A stretch of 64,000 bases of DNA from positions 1-64,000 of the forward strand of contig MCGO01000150.1 in the NCBI GenBank assembly GCA_002104985.1, read 5' to 3'. The position numbers were made by a program, and so were the translations under genes. A model generated the notes under the pieces. The model was not told the DNA's origin and did not search any database. It saw nothing but the letters and a program-made list of their open reading frames with translations. This DNA comes from Rhizoclosmatium globosum. Lineage: Eukaryota; Chytridiomycota; Chytridiomycetes; Chytridiales; Chytriomycetaceae. This document shows, one piece after another, positions 34,534 to 45,654 of the stretch (position 1 is its first letter; every line of letters starts with the position of its first letter).

Positions 34534-34789
34534 TGATATCTCGAGTATATTCGTTTCAAAAGAGTTTCTTTTTAAGTAAGAAATTTGTGTTTAGGGGGTG
34601 GAGAAAGTTTTGGGGGTGGATGGCAAAGAATCCTTCCTTATAGCACACCAAAATGTGATGAGGCAGTTTTTTAATTATATCAAAAGTAAAAATGGAATAA
34701 AATAAGTTTGAACAAACAAGTTCAAGAGGCCCGAATAATGAGATTCTTTGAGTTCTCCAGGAACAACACGGACTGGTACACAATGGTGT

Positions 34790-35595
34790 TCATAGTAAGA
34801 CCGAGACACCGCCCACAACAACAGAGGAAAGAATCGCGAAAAAGACGGCAAGAAAGATGGTCCAGATAATAGGAAACTTTTGATCAGATTCCTTGGCAGG
34901 AAATGAAATGCCACCATTACTTCCAAGAATAGCAGTAGAAGCAATGTGCTCAGAGGAATCGGATGTTTGTGAAGAGTGTGGGTCCTTGGATTGTTGGGTT
35001 GGTTCAATAGGAGCGGCTGCACCTGACGTTGAGGTAATCAAACGGCAATCGGCGAGAATAGTTGAGGAGTGGCTCGTAAAGAAAGATATAGACTCTGTGG
35101 ATTCTGAGGATGTCGCGCATTTTGATGTAAGACAGGTTGAAAGAGGAGATGATTGTGTTTGGTTCAATGAGGCAGTGCAAAACGAAATGAGATCTGAGTG
35201 GGAGAGGGCATTGAGTCATCAGAGACACGATAGAGCACAAGAAGGTGCCTGGGTCAGGAGAGAAGCTAGGTCCGATTCAGCTGTGGTTGATGCAGTCGCT
35301 GAAACGGAACTTGTGGCTGAAGTCACCAATGTTCACTTGGCTTTGATGGAGCTGTCACATTGGTGGTAAATTTGAATTGTCTGAGTGAGAGAAGGAAGAG
35401 AAACGGGAAAGCTGGAAGACAGGATCCAACGTCAAGACCAGTGAAACACGAAAGACCAGGCAGACACGGTGCATCAACATCACTGCAACTCTTGCCACAT
35501 GTCGAGTTGGCTTCAGTCCAGGTTATCCCGCATCGTGTCGTGGATTGTGCCAAGACAGCGTGGGTTAGAAGCACAAGAAGGAGATGAACCAACAT
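34790..35595 (-). CDS. Secreted single-pass membrane protein: N-terminal cysteine domain, six-cysteine CFEM-like module, C-terminal anchor
   Basis: Signal peptide MLVHLLLVLLTHAVLAQ (an in-frame ATG at 35622 is possible). The first module is TRCGITWTEANSTCGKSC, then DAPCLPGLSC and GSC. A Ser/Thr linker (VTSATSSVSATASTTAES) leads to a six-cysteine module with LLTQAPSCALSC, ...FC..., LSTCLTSKCATSS and ILADC, spaced C-x3-C-xn-C-xn-C-x4-C-x22-C. A Ser/Thr/Gln stalk leads to one transmembrane helix (IIWTIFLAVFFAILSSVVVG) ending at 34790. Single-base shifts are needed near 35338, 35235 and 35195. The first module resembles one in the gene at 36553. CFEM-like and carbohydrate-binding assignments are resemblance only. 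Confidence 0.55.
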
Positions 35596-35643
35596 CAAAT
35601 CACAAATATTTGTTAGTCTCATTATTGAGAAAAAGAGGTCATT

Positions 35644-36385
35644 TTAGTTTATTCGACGTGTATAGAGGAATTGATAAATAGAGAGGATATCAAGCGGAAT
35701 CATCGGAAGGTTTCCTACTGAGCCAAGGTTTGACCATCGATAGAGACAGGCCAGAAACATGAAACCAAGTACAGCAATCAGAGCTACAGTCCAGACTGCA
35801 GGATAGTATTGAGAATTCTCCTTTGATGGAAACAAACCAGATCCATCCGATGAAGAGCCGCTTGAGGATGACGACTGTGTCAATGAGACGTATGCAATAG
35901 ACGTTGCTAAGAAGCAGCGATGCAGTGAATGTGAATTGAGGTTGATCGCGGGCCGAGGCAGTCCAGTCGTTGCACTTGCACTGACACTTGGTAGATCAAC
36001 CACAGTCTCACTCTCCGTCGCCACTTCCGCCCAATTAGTCAGAGTAGTCAGCACGCCACTTGTTCAGCAGCCACCGCAAAAATGCCTCGTTCAATCTCGT
36101 CGCACTTGACAACAACGTCCGCCGCCTTCGCCGTCACCAACCCAATCGCTGCCTCCGCATCGCCGCCGCCGCACTTCACCCGGAAACAGTCGCCCCAACA
36201 CTAAAGTCCAGCGACGTCGCCCGCGCATTCGCCGTGCAGAACGACAGCGCTGATCCATAGTCCGCTGATACACAATCACCCGCACAGGACGGCAGGGACG
36301 ACAAGATGCTTCCAAACGGTGATGTTGGTGAAATCGGCAGTGCACTCGTGGCGGCAGCAACCAGGAGAATCATGGCTGCAACCAT
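35644..36385 (-). CDS. Secreted single-pass membrane protein with cysteine module and C-terminal anchor
   Basis: Signal peptide MVAAMILLVAAATSALP. A module with SLPSCAGDC, ALSFCTANARATSLD, VKCGGGDAEAAIGLVTAK, VVVKCDEIERG and EQVAC follows, after one-base shifts near 36190 and 36055. A Ser/Thr stalk (SLTQSSSSSGSSSDGSG) precedes one transmembrane segment (WTVALIAVLGFMFLACLYRW) and a short tail. Overall form matches the neighbours at 34790 and 36553: cysteine head, stalk, single C-terminal helix. It lacks the N-terminal CG..W..AN module those two carry. Probably a cell-surface protein; function unknown. Confidence 0.5.
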
Positions 36386-36552
36386 CTTTAAATCAATCCA
36401 AATTGGAATTTTTTCGATCAGGATTTGGAGACACCAAATACAAGAAATACTACACAAAGAGGCTTTATTTTTGGTTTATCTAGACATGAGGAAGTAACGA
36501 GAAAGGTACTGGGAAGATGAGGGGCAGGGGGGAAAACACATTTGTACCACGT

Positions 36553-37955
36553 TCACATCCATTCACTCCAACACAAAACTCTGCTGTTTTGTTTAAACGT
36601 AGGTGGTTGCTGGGGCTGGGGCGGTGGGCGCTGCTCCTTCTTCTTGCGGAGGTGGCAGCAACACAACATCAAGATAATGAAGGCAGCGAAGGCAGCAAGA
36701 CAGCGATCAAGCGATAATGAAAACCATGTTGTTCCATGGAATGGCCTCTGGCTTGTTGTCAGTGTTAGTGGTAGACGAACCGGCAGTGGTGGTGGCCTTG
36801 GCTCCGGCAGCTCCAGAAGCAGTAGCACCGTTAGCTCCTCCAGTTGCAGTGGAACCAGATGGAAGAGCACCGCCGTTAAGAGCCTGTAAGTAATTTGGAG
36901 ATGTGATTAGCCATTGATTTCATTCAAATTTTGAATGTTTGATTAAGTGCGAGCGAGGATGTTGTCCTGACAGTTGCGACAGTTGACAGTTCTGTCCGAC
37001 GTTTCGCGTTTTTGACCTTTGAACGTCGTTCCTCTGTTGTAGATCTGAACTCCAATCTGCTCTCCCCAACCAATTTGCTGAGTGCCCAATACAACCACCC
37101 TACAAAATAGATCTTCACAACAGCTATCGCGTATACATTCACCGATCGAACATCCTAGATATGTAACTAACGAAATGACTCATACCTGGCAAATGGCAGT
37201 CAACTTTGGAGCACTCGAGACAAGGGCACTGGCTGCGGTTTGAAGGTCGGCAGCGGAACAAGTGGTTTGGAGGCACTGAGTAACAAAAGCAATGGTCGAG
37301 TTCTGAGCTTCGGCAGAGACCTGAGATTGGGAGACACAGAGACCCGTGACAACCTTTGCATCAATAGTGGTAGAGTTGGCTAATCCGGCAATACAGGTAG
37401 ACAAACAAGCTGGAGCGTCACCAAAGACCTTGGCAACTTCCTTGGCAGCGTCATCAGCGGAGATTGGACCGTTGCCAGTAGAAGTAGCAGTAGCAGATCC
37501 AGAGCTTCCGTTAGATCCAGAGTTGGCTCCGTTGTTAGATCCAGTGTTAGATCCAGTGTTACCAGAGTTGACCCGTTGTTGGATCCGGCACCAGCAGCAG
37601 TAGTAGCGGCTGGGGCTGGAACGTTACCAGCACCAGCAACCTGAGTAGTAGCAGCAGCACCACCGGCAGCACCACCAGCAGAACCACCGGCACCACCAGC
37701 AACAGCGGCAGCAGTTGTCACAGCAGGAACTGGAACACCTCCAACCGACGCAGCTCCGTTATCAACCCATGGGCACTCATAGGTCAAGTCCTTGAAACAC
37801 TTCTCGCCAGTAGCGTTACAGACGTTCGAGTCAACACCACAGTAAGCTCCACATTTACTGTTGGCGTCTTGGAAGTCATATCCACAACGAATGTTGTTGG
37901 AAAAGGCGGTAGAGGCAAGAAGAGCGATGGCGGCAACAACGGTTGAGGCTCTCAT
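36553..37955 (-). CDS. Secreted membrane-anchored protein: N-terminal cysteine domain, Gly/Ala/Thr linker, six-cysteine CFEM-like module
   Basis: Signal peptide MRASTVVAAIALLASTAFS. The first module has IRCGYDFQDANSKCGAYC, NVCNATGEKC and LTYEC. A long Gly/Ala/Thr/Asn linker follows (with repeated GSNTGSN units), then the six-cysteine module: DAPACLSTCIAGL, VTGLC, FVTQCLQTTCSAADL and LTAIC. An intron at about 36886-37185 leads to a final exon with GGANGATASGAAGAKATTT, a transmembrane segment and a cytosolic juxtamembrane CCCHLRKKKEQ. One-base shifts are needed near 37575 and twice near 36700. The CG..AN..CG module occurs in chytrid secreted proteins and may bind wall polysaccharide (inference). 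Codon use is C-rich, like the wall protein at 25853. Confidence 0.6.
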
Positions 37956-38431
37956 TTGTTTTTTGTCGAAATTAAGGGGAAGCGAAAAATTGGAGTCGCA
38001 TGTTGTTGTGTCTGTGCTTGCTCTCAACTTGCTCCTCCAATCGGAGAATTAGGGTTTTTATCAGGAGTGATACCTGGCAATTCCGTGCAGCCCAATCTGA
38101 TACAATTATTTCATCAATAAATAGATCTTGATGTACGTTTGTGTCAGTGAGAGTGGTGTCATACATCGTCGTTCTCGACGATAGTCAAGGAGATAACGTT
38201 GCAAATTTCTTCGCAACAGCTATCCCAATACTCAAGTTTGAACTGCACCTCTGACGTTCTGACTTGGGTTGCAACTACACATTCTCTTGTCACAACTCAG
38301 TTATGACTGTAAAATAATGCAGTCTTTCATGCAACATGTAAATAAATAGGACGGTCATTATTGAGTTCACGGAGCTCCTTTTTGGAGTAAAAATAGACTT
38401 TATATTTTATAAACCGTTTTGCGACTTTAAA
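37956..38431. other. Intergenic region before the tRNA, no feature found
   Basis: About 475 bp upstream of the tRNA. No credible exon on either strand and no repeat recognised. The 38.5-38.88 kb stretch after the tRNA is likewise empty apart from A/T-rich sequence. Confidence 0.5.
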
Positions 38432-38503
38432 TCCCATATAGTCCAACGGTCAGGATTCCGCCCTTTCACGGCGGCGGTCGGGGTTCGATTCCCCGTATGG
38501 GAG
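38432..38503 (+). tRNA. tRNA-Glu (anticodon UUC)
   Basis: A 72-nt cloverleaf. The acceptor stem tcccata (38432-38438) pairs with tatggga (38496-38502), with discriminator G at 38503. The anticodon arm is ccgcc-cTTTCac-ggcgg with anticodon TTC. The T arm cgggg-ttcgatt-ccccg is perfect and contains the B box. The A box lies in tagtccaacgg. A Pol III terminator T run starts at about 38506. No intron and no encoded CCA, as expected for a eukaryotic nuclear tRNA gene. Confidence 0.95.
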
Positions 38504-38883
38504 GCTTTTGATTTTTGCATTTTATGTTGGCGGCGAATGATTCTTTTGACGTGAAGCCTTTGAGAGTGGCATGTGTTTGCATAATACTCTGTCAGATGGA
38601 CAGTGTAACGTATTTTGACTGAGCACTTGATGTGGGAAAGAAATTTTTTTTGACGAAACCAAGTTTGGGCAATCATTGGCTCACGTTTAATCAGTTGTGA
38701 AAAGTTGCGCTCATCGAAATTTCAAGAAACAAATGAGTCTAATTAATTCAGTACAATCGATACTTTTAGTATGAGACATGGTCAAAAATCCGTTTCGACC
38801 CAAACAAGGTTCATTTGCACAAACTTTCCAACTGGATTATATCTATCAAAACTCATAAACGTTTATTGTAAAGCCAACTTGGC

Positions 38884-41800
38884 TTAAAATCTATTTTTCT
38901 CAATAATGAACCGTTCTAACCAAGCCTTCCGTTGCACAAGCTTCGCCTCTGAGCTATTATGGCTCTCTTCCCATTGACTTAATCCAGTGCCGCCAGCCAA
39001 TGCACTTCTTGGCCGCATATGGCTTGGTGATGGTGGCCTACTTTGATGTAATCTTCCAAACGTTTCCGTCTTTGCTCCGATAGATTGATGCATTGCTGTA
39101 AATGGACTGATATAGCCGTCAACTTTTGTGGGGCGATGACTTTGTTTTGGAGACTTGGGGATTGACGCTAGTTCTCGGTTCACAATGTCTTTGGAAACGC
39201 GGGCTCTTCCCAGCATATTTGAGAGTTGCGTGTCCAGCTCTTGAACAGTTGATGGAAGCATCATTGGAGCTTTGTGGTAGTGGTAATGTGAAGTTTGATG
39301 CGTGTAGGGAGAATGAATGTGGTATGGTGTTGGTTGAGGTTGTTGTTTTGGATCCTGTCCAAAAAGTTAACACCTAAGTTTAGCGTCTAGGGAAATTGGA
39401 GGTACACACCTTCTCAGCTTTTGAAAGATTTAGATCCAGTCGTTTGTTTAGATTTGCTTCGGCTCTGGCGGCAACTAATTGAGCTTGTAGGGATGAGGAT
39501 TTCTGCGCCAATTCCTTGGTAAGTTCTTCCAGCTATATTCAAAGTAAGTTCGATAGTTTGTCGAAATTGATTGTCGTACTTCACTGAATCCTGAATCAGA
39601 TCCCTTGCCAGACGCCCTCTTCTTCTTTGCCTTTTGCGCCCGTCTAATATCTCGTGCGTTTAGCTCCAACTGTCTCTGAATTCGAGAAATCGGACTCATA
39701 CTCCTCGATGGAAGTTCCTCAATGTCCCTGCGGAATAGTTAATGACTAATTTGAATTAGAAAGCAACTCACAAATCAGATGAGTCTTCGTCATCACTCTC
39801 GTACTTGAGTTTGACAGGAAACGCTTTCTTCTTCGGGGATACTCCAAACGCAGCATCCACAAGACGATCAATCTTTTCAGTGGTGAAGTTCTTGTAGCTG
39901 TGATTTTTGAGTTTCGGAGTGGACACAGTTGGGACAGTCATGTTTTCGTTAGTGCTCAGAGCATCTAAATCACTTTCTTGAAGCATCATTGAGCGAGCAG
40001 CAGCGTGTGGCGTTGCATGATGATTTCCATGTTGATGTTGATGGTGGGCTTCACTTTCGTCATGCTTTCGTGGTATTGACGGAGGTAAATCGGATATTGG
40101 CGAAGTATGCTTTTGTTCCAATCCAGCACGGTAAGCTCCCTTTTCTCGGGCCATTGCAGTTGTGACGCCACGTTCCATTTGAGCCAGAGCATCCTTTTCA
40201 AGTGACACACGTTGTCTAGCATATTCAACTTCGCGTTCCAATTGTGCAACCTCGCGTTGTTGAGAAATCACTTTTTGTCGGCGTTGTTCCAACTCTTCTT
40301 CTGTCTCCATAATGACACGCAACTCTTCCTCCTTTTCACCCATGTAAAGCTTTGTCTTAATATCATCAATTTTACGTGCGTAATCAGCTTCAAGCATGGA
40401 AATCATTCGCGCGTGGTCGTTCGTGATTCTTCTCTTGTTTTCGTCGGCCTCTTTGAGACTTGACAGTTTCAATGCTTCAAAGTCAAGAGTGTATTGTTGT
40501 CGAAGCTCTATGTCTGTTTTTCTCAGTTCGGAGTCCAATTCAAGACGAAGTCGGTCGAGTTGACGACTGTGTTCCATTTGGATGCGCGATTTTTCAAGTG
40601 ATTCTTTGGTTTTTGCGTCTTGTTCCGCTGCGGCAATCAATTTTTCGGAGGCTTCACGTTCTTCTGTGATGCGTTTGCGGGCTGCTTCTTTGATTTCATG
40701 TAGCTTCGCCTCAGTTGAAGACTCAACTTCCATTCTTAGAGACTCAAATTTACGCTGCTCTTTTGATTTAAGTTCCGCCAGTTGAATCTCATACTTTTGT
40801 CGAATAGATTCTTGCTCGTTTTCGTATTTGATTCGTTCCAGTTCTGACAAGTTTGTCAAATTCGAAGCCAATGTCTGCTCCTGAGTTTCCTTCAACTTTT
40901 CTTTTAGAACAGCGAGTTGAGCTTCATGTTTGGATTGGATATCACGAGCGTGAGAGTTGTATCTTTCTTGCTCTTCAGATTCGAGTTGCATTCGTCGACT
41001 ACGATATTTGCTCATCAATTCTTCTTGGTATGACTCAAACTCTGCCGCCTGGGCTGCAATAAACTTTTCACGTTGTTCAACATCAGTTGCTCGGAACGAA
41101 GCGAGACGCTTCTCCCCATCAGCTTTAATCTGAAGCTCCTCTTCAGCAAAATCCAAGCGAAGTCTTTGAATAGCCGCCTCGTTTCCTTCTCGAAGAACTT
41201 CCAGACTTCTGGTATTCTCAGCCTTTACTTCTTTTATCAACTTTCGTAGTTTCTCCTCTTCTGCTTCCTCCGCTGCTTCCAGTTTTTGCTTATACGCTTT
41301 TTTGATCTCTTTCACATCAGTTTCATGTTTTGCACGTTCTTGAGCTTCGATCTTATCCCACTCAGCTTCAAGATCGGCCCGTAAGGCATGAAGTTTCTCT
41401 TTTTGGACTGTCGGTGAGGTACCGCCAGGAGATTGTCCACTCGGAGAATGAGGATCTGTGGAAGTTCCAGTTGGAAGACCCAACAAGTGCCTGGCCTTCA
41501 ATGAAGCTTGTGAAGCAGTACGTGCATTTAATCCTTGAACTTCGACATGATGCTTTTCTTCTGGGAGACCAAGGACCTGCTTCACTTTCGGTGAAATGAG
41601 GTCGTTGTGAGACGAAGCTGATTGTGTATCTTCTTCACTTGAAGTTGCAACTTTGAGAAGGTTCGAATTTGGGACGGATGTTGGCTTCAAGTGAGAACTG
41701 GATCCCAATATAGCAATCTGGTTAGCACTAGATTTGTTTTCGTCATGGTGTTTGGTAACAGAAACGGCAGTGTCGATGTTTCGTCCTCTTGGCCTTGGAA

Positions 41801-44710
41801 TCTCGTTCGTGGGTTGATATTGCTTATCATGCAAGAACTTTTGCAACGCCTTGGAGCGAGTGTGCAGATAGTGATCCTCGGCAATTCTAAATGATGATTA
41901 GGTACGCCTCACGACTCCTCCTTTCACATACTTCTTAAGAAACTGTGCAAAAAGTATACGACACGTCTCGTTAAACTCAGGTGACTTGCTGAACTTGACT
42001 GCGTCTTCCAGTGGCAAATTTGGAAAATCTCGATTCGGAAACTCGTGCGACAAATCATTGCGGAACGCCTCAAAGTCTCTGTAAGACCTTCGAACATTGC
42101 CCTTGTCGTCAAAATTCGGAATTTTTGACTATGTTAAAGGGGTAAGAACAAACAAGCTTTGGTTATTCTGAAAACTCACGATTGAGGTGATCTCATAGTC
42201 AACGTAGCTTTCTACACCGTCGTACTGTATTTGCGGTCTCAAAACGTCAACCTCCAATGCCGTGTATTTAACATGGTCGACATTGAGATGTGTTGGTAGT
42301 TTTTCGGCTGGAACATACGTTGCTTCTTGGAAAAACTTTCGCAGGGCCTTGGCTCGTGTATGAAGATAGTCATCGTCGGCAATACTGTTTTGAGGTCAGC
42401 TTCTCTAAACAGTAATTTCACTCACTCTCTCAAAAACTTTGAGAACAGTACTCGACGTTTCTCAATGACTTCTTTATCTTTACTGAACTGGACAGTCGTC
42501 GCTGGTGGAAGTTCAGGAAAGTCTCGACCAGGAAATTCATGTGTAAGGTCATTTCGAAAAGCTGCAAAGTCTTTGTAGCGACGTCGAACGTCACCTTTTG
42601 CATCAAAGCCAGGTATATTGGCCTATTGAATGTCCAACAGTCAGTGAAAGGTATTCAAAGTAAGCTGGTGCATACCGTCGAAACGACTTCATATTCAACG
42701 TAATGGTCATGGCTATCCAAATGATCGCGTGGATTCACAACGTCAACCGTTAACGACGTCGCTTTCGTGTCGAGCTGCTTAGATTGATCCAAGTTTGAGG
42801 TTGATCGAGGAATAGGAGACTTTGAAGCGTCACGTTGAGGTTTTGTTGACGAAGGAGGGCGCTCTGGACCGGCTCCATACTTATCATGCAAGCTGGAGAT
42901 ACTTGGAATATTCGAGATACTTTTCAAATCTCCTGAAGCCAATTTTGAAGTTGAAGATAGACCATCCTTGAGAGCTGTAGGTTTCACGTTTGGCTCGTTC
43001 GTGGCTACTACTGATTCAACGGTAGTAGCTGGTCGAGCACCACCGTCTTTCTTTGTTGAAGGTTGAATCGAGCTGAAGTCGGACACTTTGCTCGATTCGT
43101 CTGTCGCAACATCAGATGTAACAGTTGGTTTCTTCGCGTGGCTTCTGGCTTTCGGCGCGTCCAATCCAGGGAGAGCAAGAGACGAAAGTCCATCTTCATC
43201 CTCGAAGTCACTAATAATATCACCCTCATCGTCAGTCTGTGATTTAATCTCCTTCCTTTTGCTGCTTCTGTCTACATCACTACTGTCCACATCAGATTCA
43301 TTGTCAGAAAGTCTGTTTAAAACTCGTGAAATAGGATCCGCGTCGTTTTTCACGTTGAGAGAGGTAGCTGGTTTGATGAAGGGAGAAACAGGGTCTTCTG
43401 AAATAGAGGGGTCTGAATCAGAGTCAATCTTCTTGATAGATTCTACTTTTGGTTCAATCACGGACGTTCCTCTTTGGTTTTTCGAGCGAGACGCGTTCAG
43501 TTCTTGTATGCTACTGCTATCACTATTTAATTCTGCTGCAAACGGCTTCAGTTTTGGTTTAACCATTCCTTCATCCATAGAGTCAATAACAGACTCGTTT
43601 CGCTGATATCGAGAGTTAAGAGCCAGCTGCGATTGGCTATTGAATGACGTTACTTCGTCTTTGGTTGGTGCTTTGGTGTCGACATTTCGTTTTGTGTCTT
43701 TTTTGATGGGAGTGAAGAAATTGTCATCGTCATCATCATCTTCGTCATCATCAAGGTCAACTTCCAAGACATCACTCTTATCGGATTTGTCTGTAAGTAT
43801 TTCATGAGAGAGAGAACTTGATATTTTCGGATTTGTTGAGAGTTTTGAAGCTCCAGGCCCTTTAATTCCACCTAGAGACGATGGTGCTAGAAAAGATGGT
43901 TTTTCAGACGCGGTTGGTTTTAGAGGACCGCCAAGGGGTGCAATAGAATCAATGGGTTTCAAAGCGCCAAGAGGTTGGAGGGGAGTCAAAGTTTTCGAGG
44001 AGATAGAGGCAGGGACGGCGGTTTGGAGCTCAGGTATTTGGGTTTTCAAAATTGCACTCTGCGGTCGTGGAGACTTTGACTGGGTGGGTCAAGGTTAGTG
44101 ATATTCACACATATCATATTATGATCCATACAGATTCACGCGAGCTTCGAGCAGTCTTTGATTCTTTCGATTCAGGTTCCTTCTGCTTTCCTGTTGACTT
44201 CTTCTGGTTGGGTTTTAGTTGTCAAATCAAGAAAATAACCAACCAACCTCAGCCCCACCCTCCGCCTTCTTTTTCTCTCGTTCATAAAGCTGTCTGTAAT
44301 GTTCGTCACAAGGGTGATCCCAGATACTCTCTCCAGTCTTAAAGTTGAAGTAGTAGATGTTTCCTTCGTCAGATTGGCTGTCAAACAAAAGACCACTTTA
44401 GCTCAAACCAAATAGAGAAGTTAAGGTACCATGGTTTCCAGTCTGCCGGAAGAGGGGCTTTCAATGATTCGCGCGCAATCCAGAATAAATGCTTGTCATG
44501 TTCTTCATCCATACCAAGAAAGCGCGCATACTCAAGAACCTCTATTAAGTGAAGTTGATCAACACGAAAGATTTGACAGATTGGTTATCGAAAGGATGAT
44601 CACCATCATCAGTGGGTTCATAGTTTTCGTCGAACCTGACATTAAATTACAACCAGCTGCTCCAAAAAAGGAACTTACTCTTCTTCGAGCACAATTTGCT
44701 GTCCAGCCAT
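38884..44710 (-). CDS. CEP164-like centriolar protein: N-terminal WW domain, two tandem PX domains, long coiled coil
   Basis: The start at 44710 gives [11 protein letters not shown], then [38 protein letters not shown] and the WW domain [20 protein letters not shown]. This N-terminus is the hallmark of CEP164, the distal-appendage protein that docks centrioles for ciliogenesis. A Ser/Asp-rich region (about residues 130-570) follows. Two PX (phosphoinositide-binding) domains come next: PX1 with [39 protein letters not shown] and [11 protein letters not shown]2 with [38 protein letters not shown] and [10 protein letters not shown]. Then a long Glu/Lys/Arg coiled coil (about 970-1400) and a basic Ser-rich tail ending at 38884. 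About 1,750 residues, at least twelve exons, all joins in frame. PX domains are not part of the CEP164 layout I know. Confidence 0.85.
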
Positions 44711-45092
44711 ATTCGAAGAAAGTTGTGCGAAGGCGCAAGTACCTTATGAAAGCGATCACGAGTGTTTGTTTTGTCAAACGAAACTTAGACAATTTCAACA
44801 TCGACTTCCTCTTTGATTTCTGCCGTTTAATTCCATTGACAAAGGAAACAGCTTTGGATCTTGGACAGATTCATGATTGATCTGCCTCTGCGCCAGTGCC
44901 TTTTCATTTTTCTGTCTGTCCGAATGCTGTGTGGCGACTCACTTTTCGCTCTTTTCGATGAAGCACAGGCGTTTGAAGAAGACGCAAGAGACCCTCCAAA
45001 TGGGAATGCGCCCTTGATGTAGAACATTGAACGCCGCCACTCAAACCTTCGAAGGACAGTTGTCACGAGGACTCAGACTTGTTCGTTTCAGA

Positions 45093-45408
45093 CTCAACAA
45101 CTCTTACTCGCAGCACTGACGTCTCCTACCACCTACTACAATCGAATCAATGCGTGGAATCTAGTGGATTGGGAATAGTCGCTGGAGACGTCGTTGCTGC
45201 GTGTGGGTTTGATTCCTGGCTTGGACGCGACTCAATTACTAACTCTTACTCGCAGCACTGACGTCTCCTCGCACCTACTACAATCGAATCAATGCGTGGA
45301 GTCTAGTGGATTGGGAATAGTCGCTGGAGACGTCGTTGTTGCGTGTGGGTTTGATTCCTGGCTTGGACGCGACTCAATTACTAACTCTTACTCGCAGCAC
45401 TGACGTCT
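45093..45408 (+). repeat. 142-bp tandem repeat (two full copies plus a 24-bp third) with Pol III A- and B-box-like motifs
   Basis: Copies start at 45101, 45243 and 45385 (ctcttactcgcagcactgac), so the period is 142 bp. The two full copies differ at only a few bases. Each has an A-box match tagtggattgg (45162-45172 in copy 1) and a near B-box ggtttgattcc (45206-45216), starting 44 bases apart as in a tRNA. No acceptor stem forms. A 9-bp inverted pair gacgtctcc / ggagacgtc (45118-45126 and 45184-45192) is also present. Open frames across it are not in a period of three, so it is not a coding repeat. It may derive from a tRNA-type SINE head (inference). Confidence 0.8.
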
Positions 45409-45654
45409 GCTTTCACTATGTTATACAAGTGAATTGAATTTTGAATGATCGTTGATTTTCTATGTCTTCTCTCCATTTGAAAATCAGAGTTTCTTAAGTT
45501 TTCGTTGAGGGGTTGTGATTGTTTACTTTTCTTCTGTGCGAAATTTGAGCATCCTTCCCAACATCTGCACGAAGATTTAACAGAGAAGAGTCATGCAGGT
45601 ATATTTAATCATGCTTATTGAAGTTCCAAGCTAATCAGGAAGAACTAGTACTTA

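Noticed and set aside
36924..37142. Minus-strand open frame of 72 codons
   Set aside because: It lies within the long intron of the membrane-anchored cysteine protein and has no protein-like features.
44827..45066. Minus-strand open frame of 79 codons upstream of the CEP164-like gene
   Set aside because: Basic, low-support composition, no domain, no splice link to the CEP164 start.
45155..45230. A functional tRNA gene in the 142-bp repeat
   Set aside because: A and B boxes are spaced correctly, but the acceptor and T stems do not pair, and the discriminator and terminator are missing.
45079..45403. Two near-identical short ORFs as repeated peptides
   Set aside because: The 142-bp period is not a multiple of three, so the frame is not kept between copies.
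45093..45408. CRISPR array
   Set aside because: Two long direct copies with no spacers in a eukaryotic genome.
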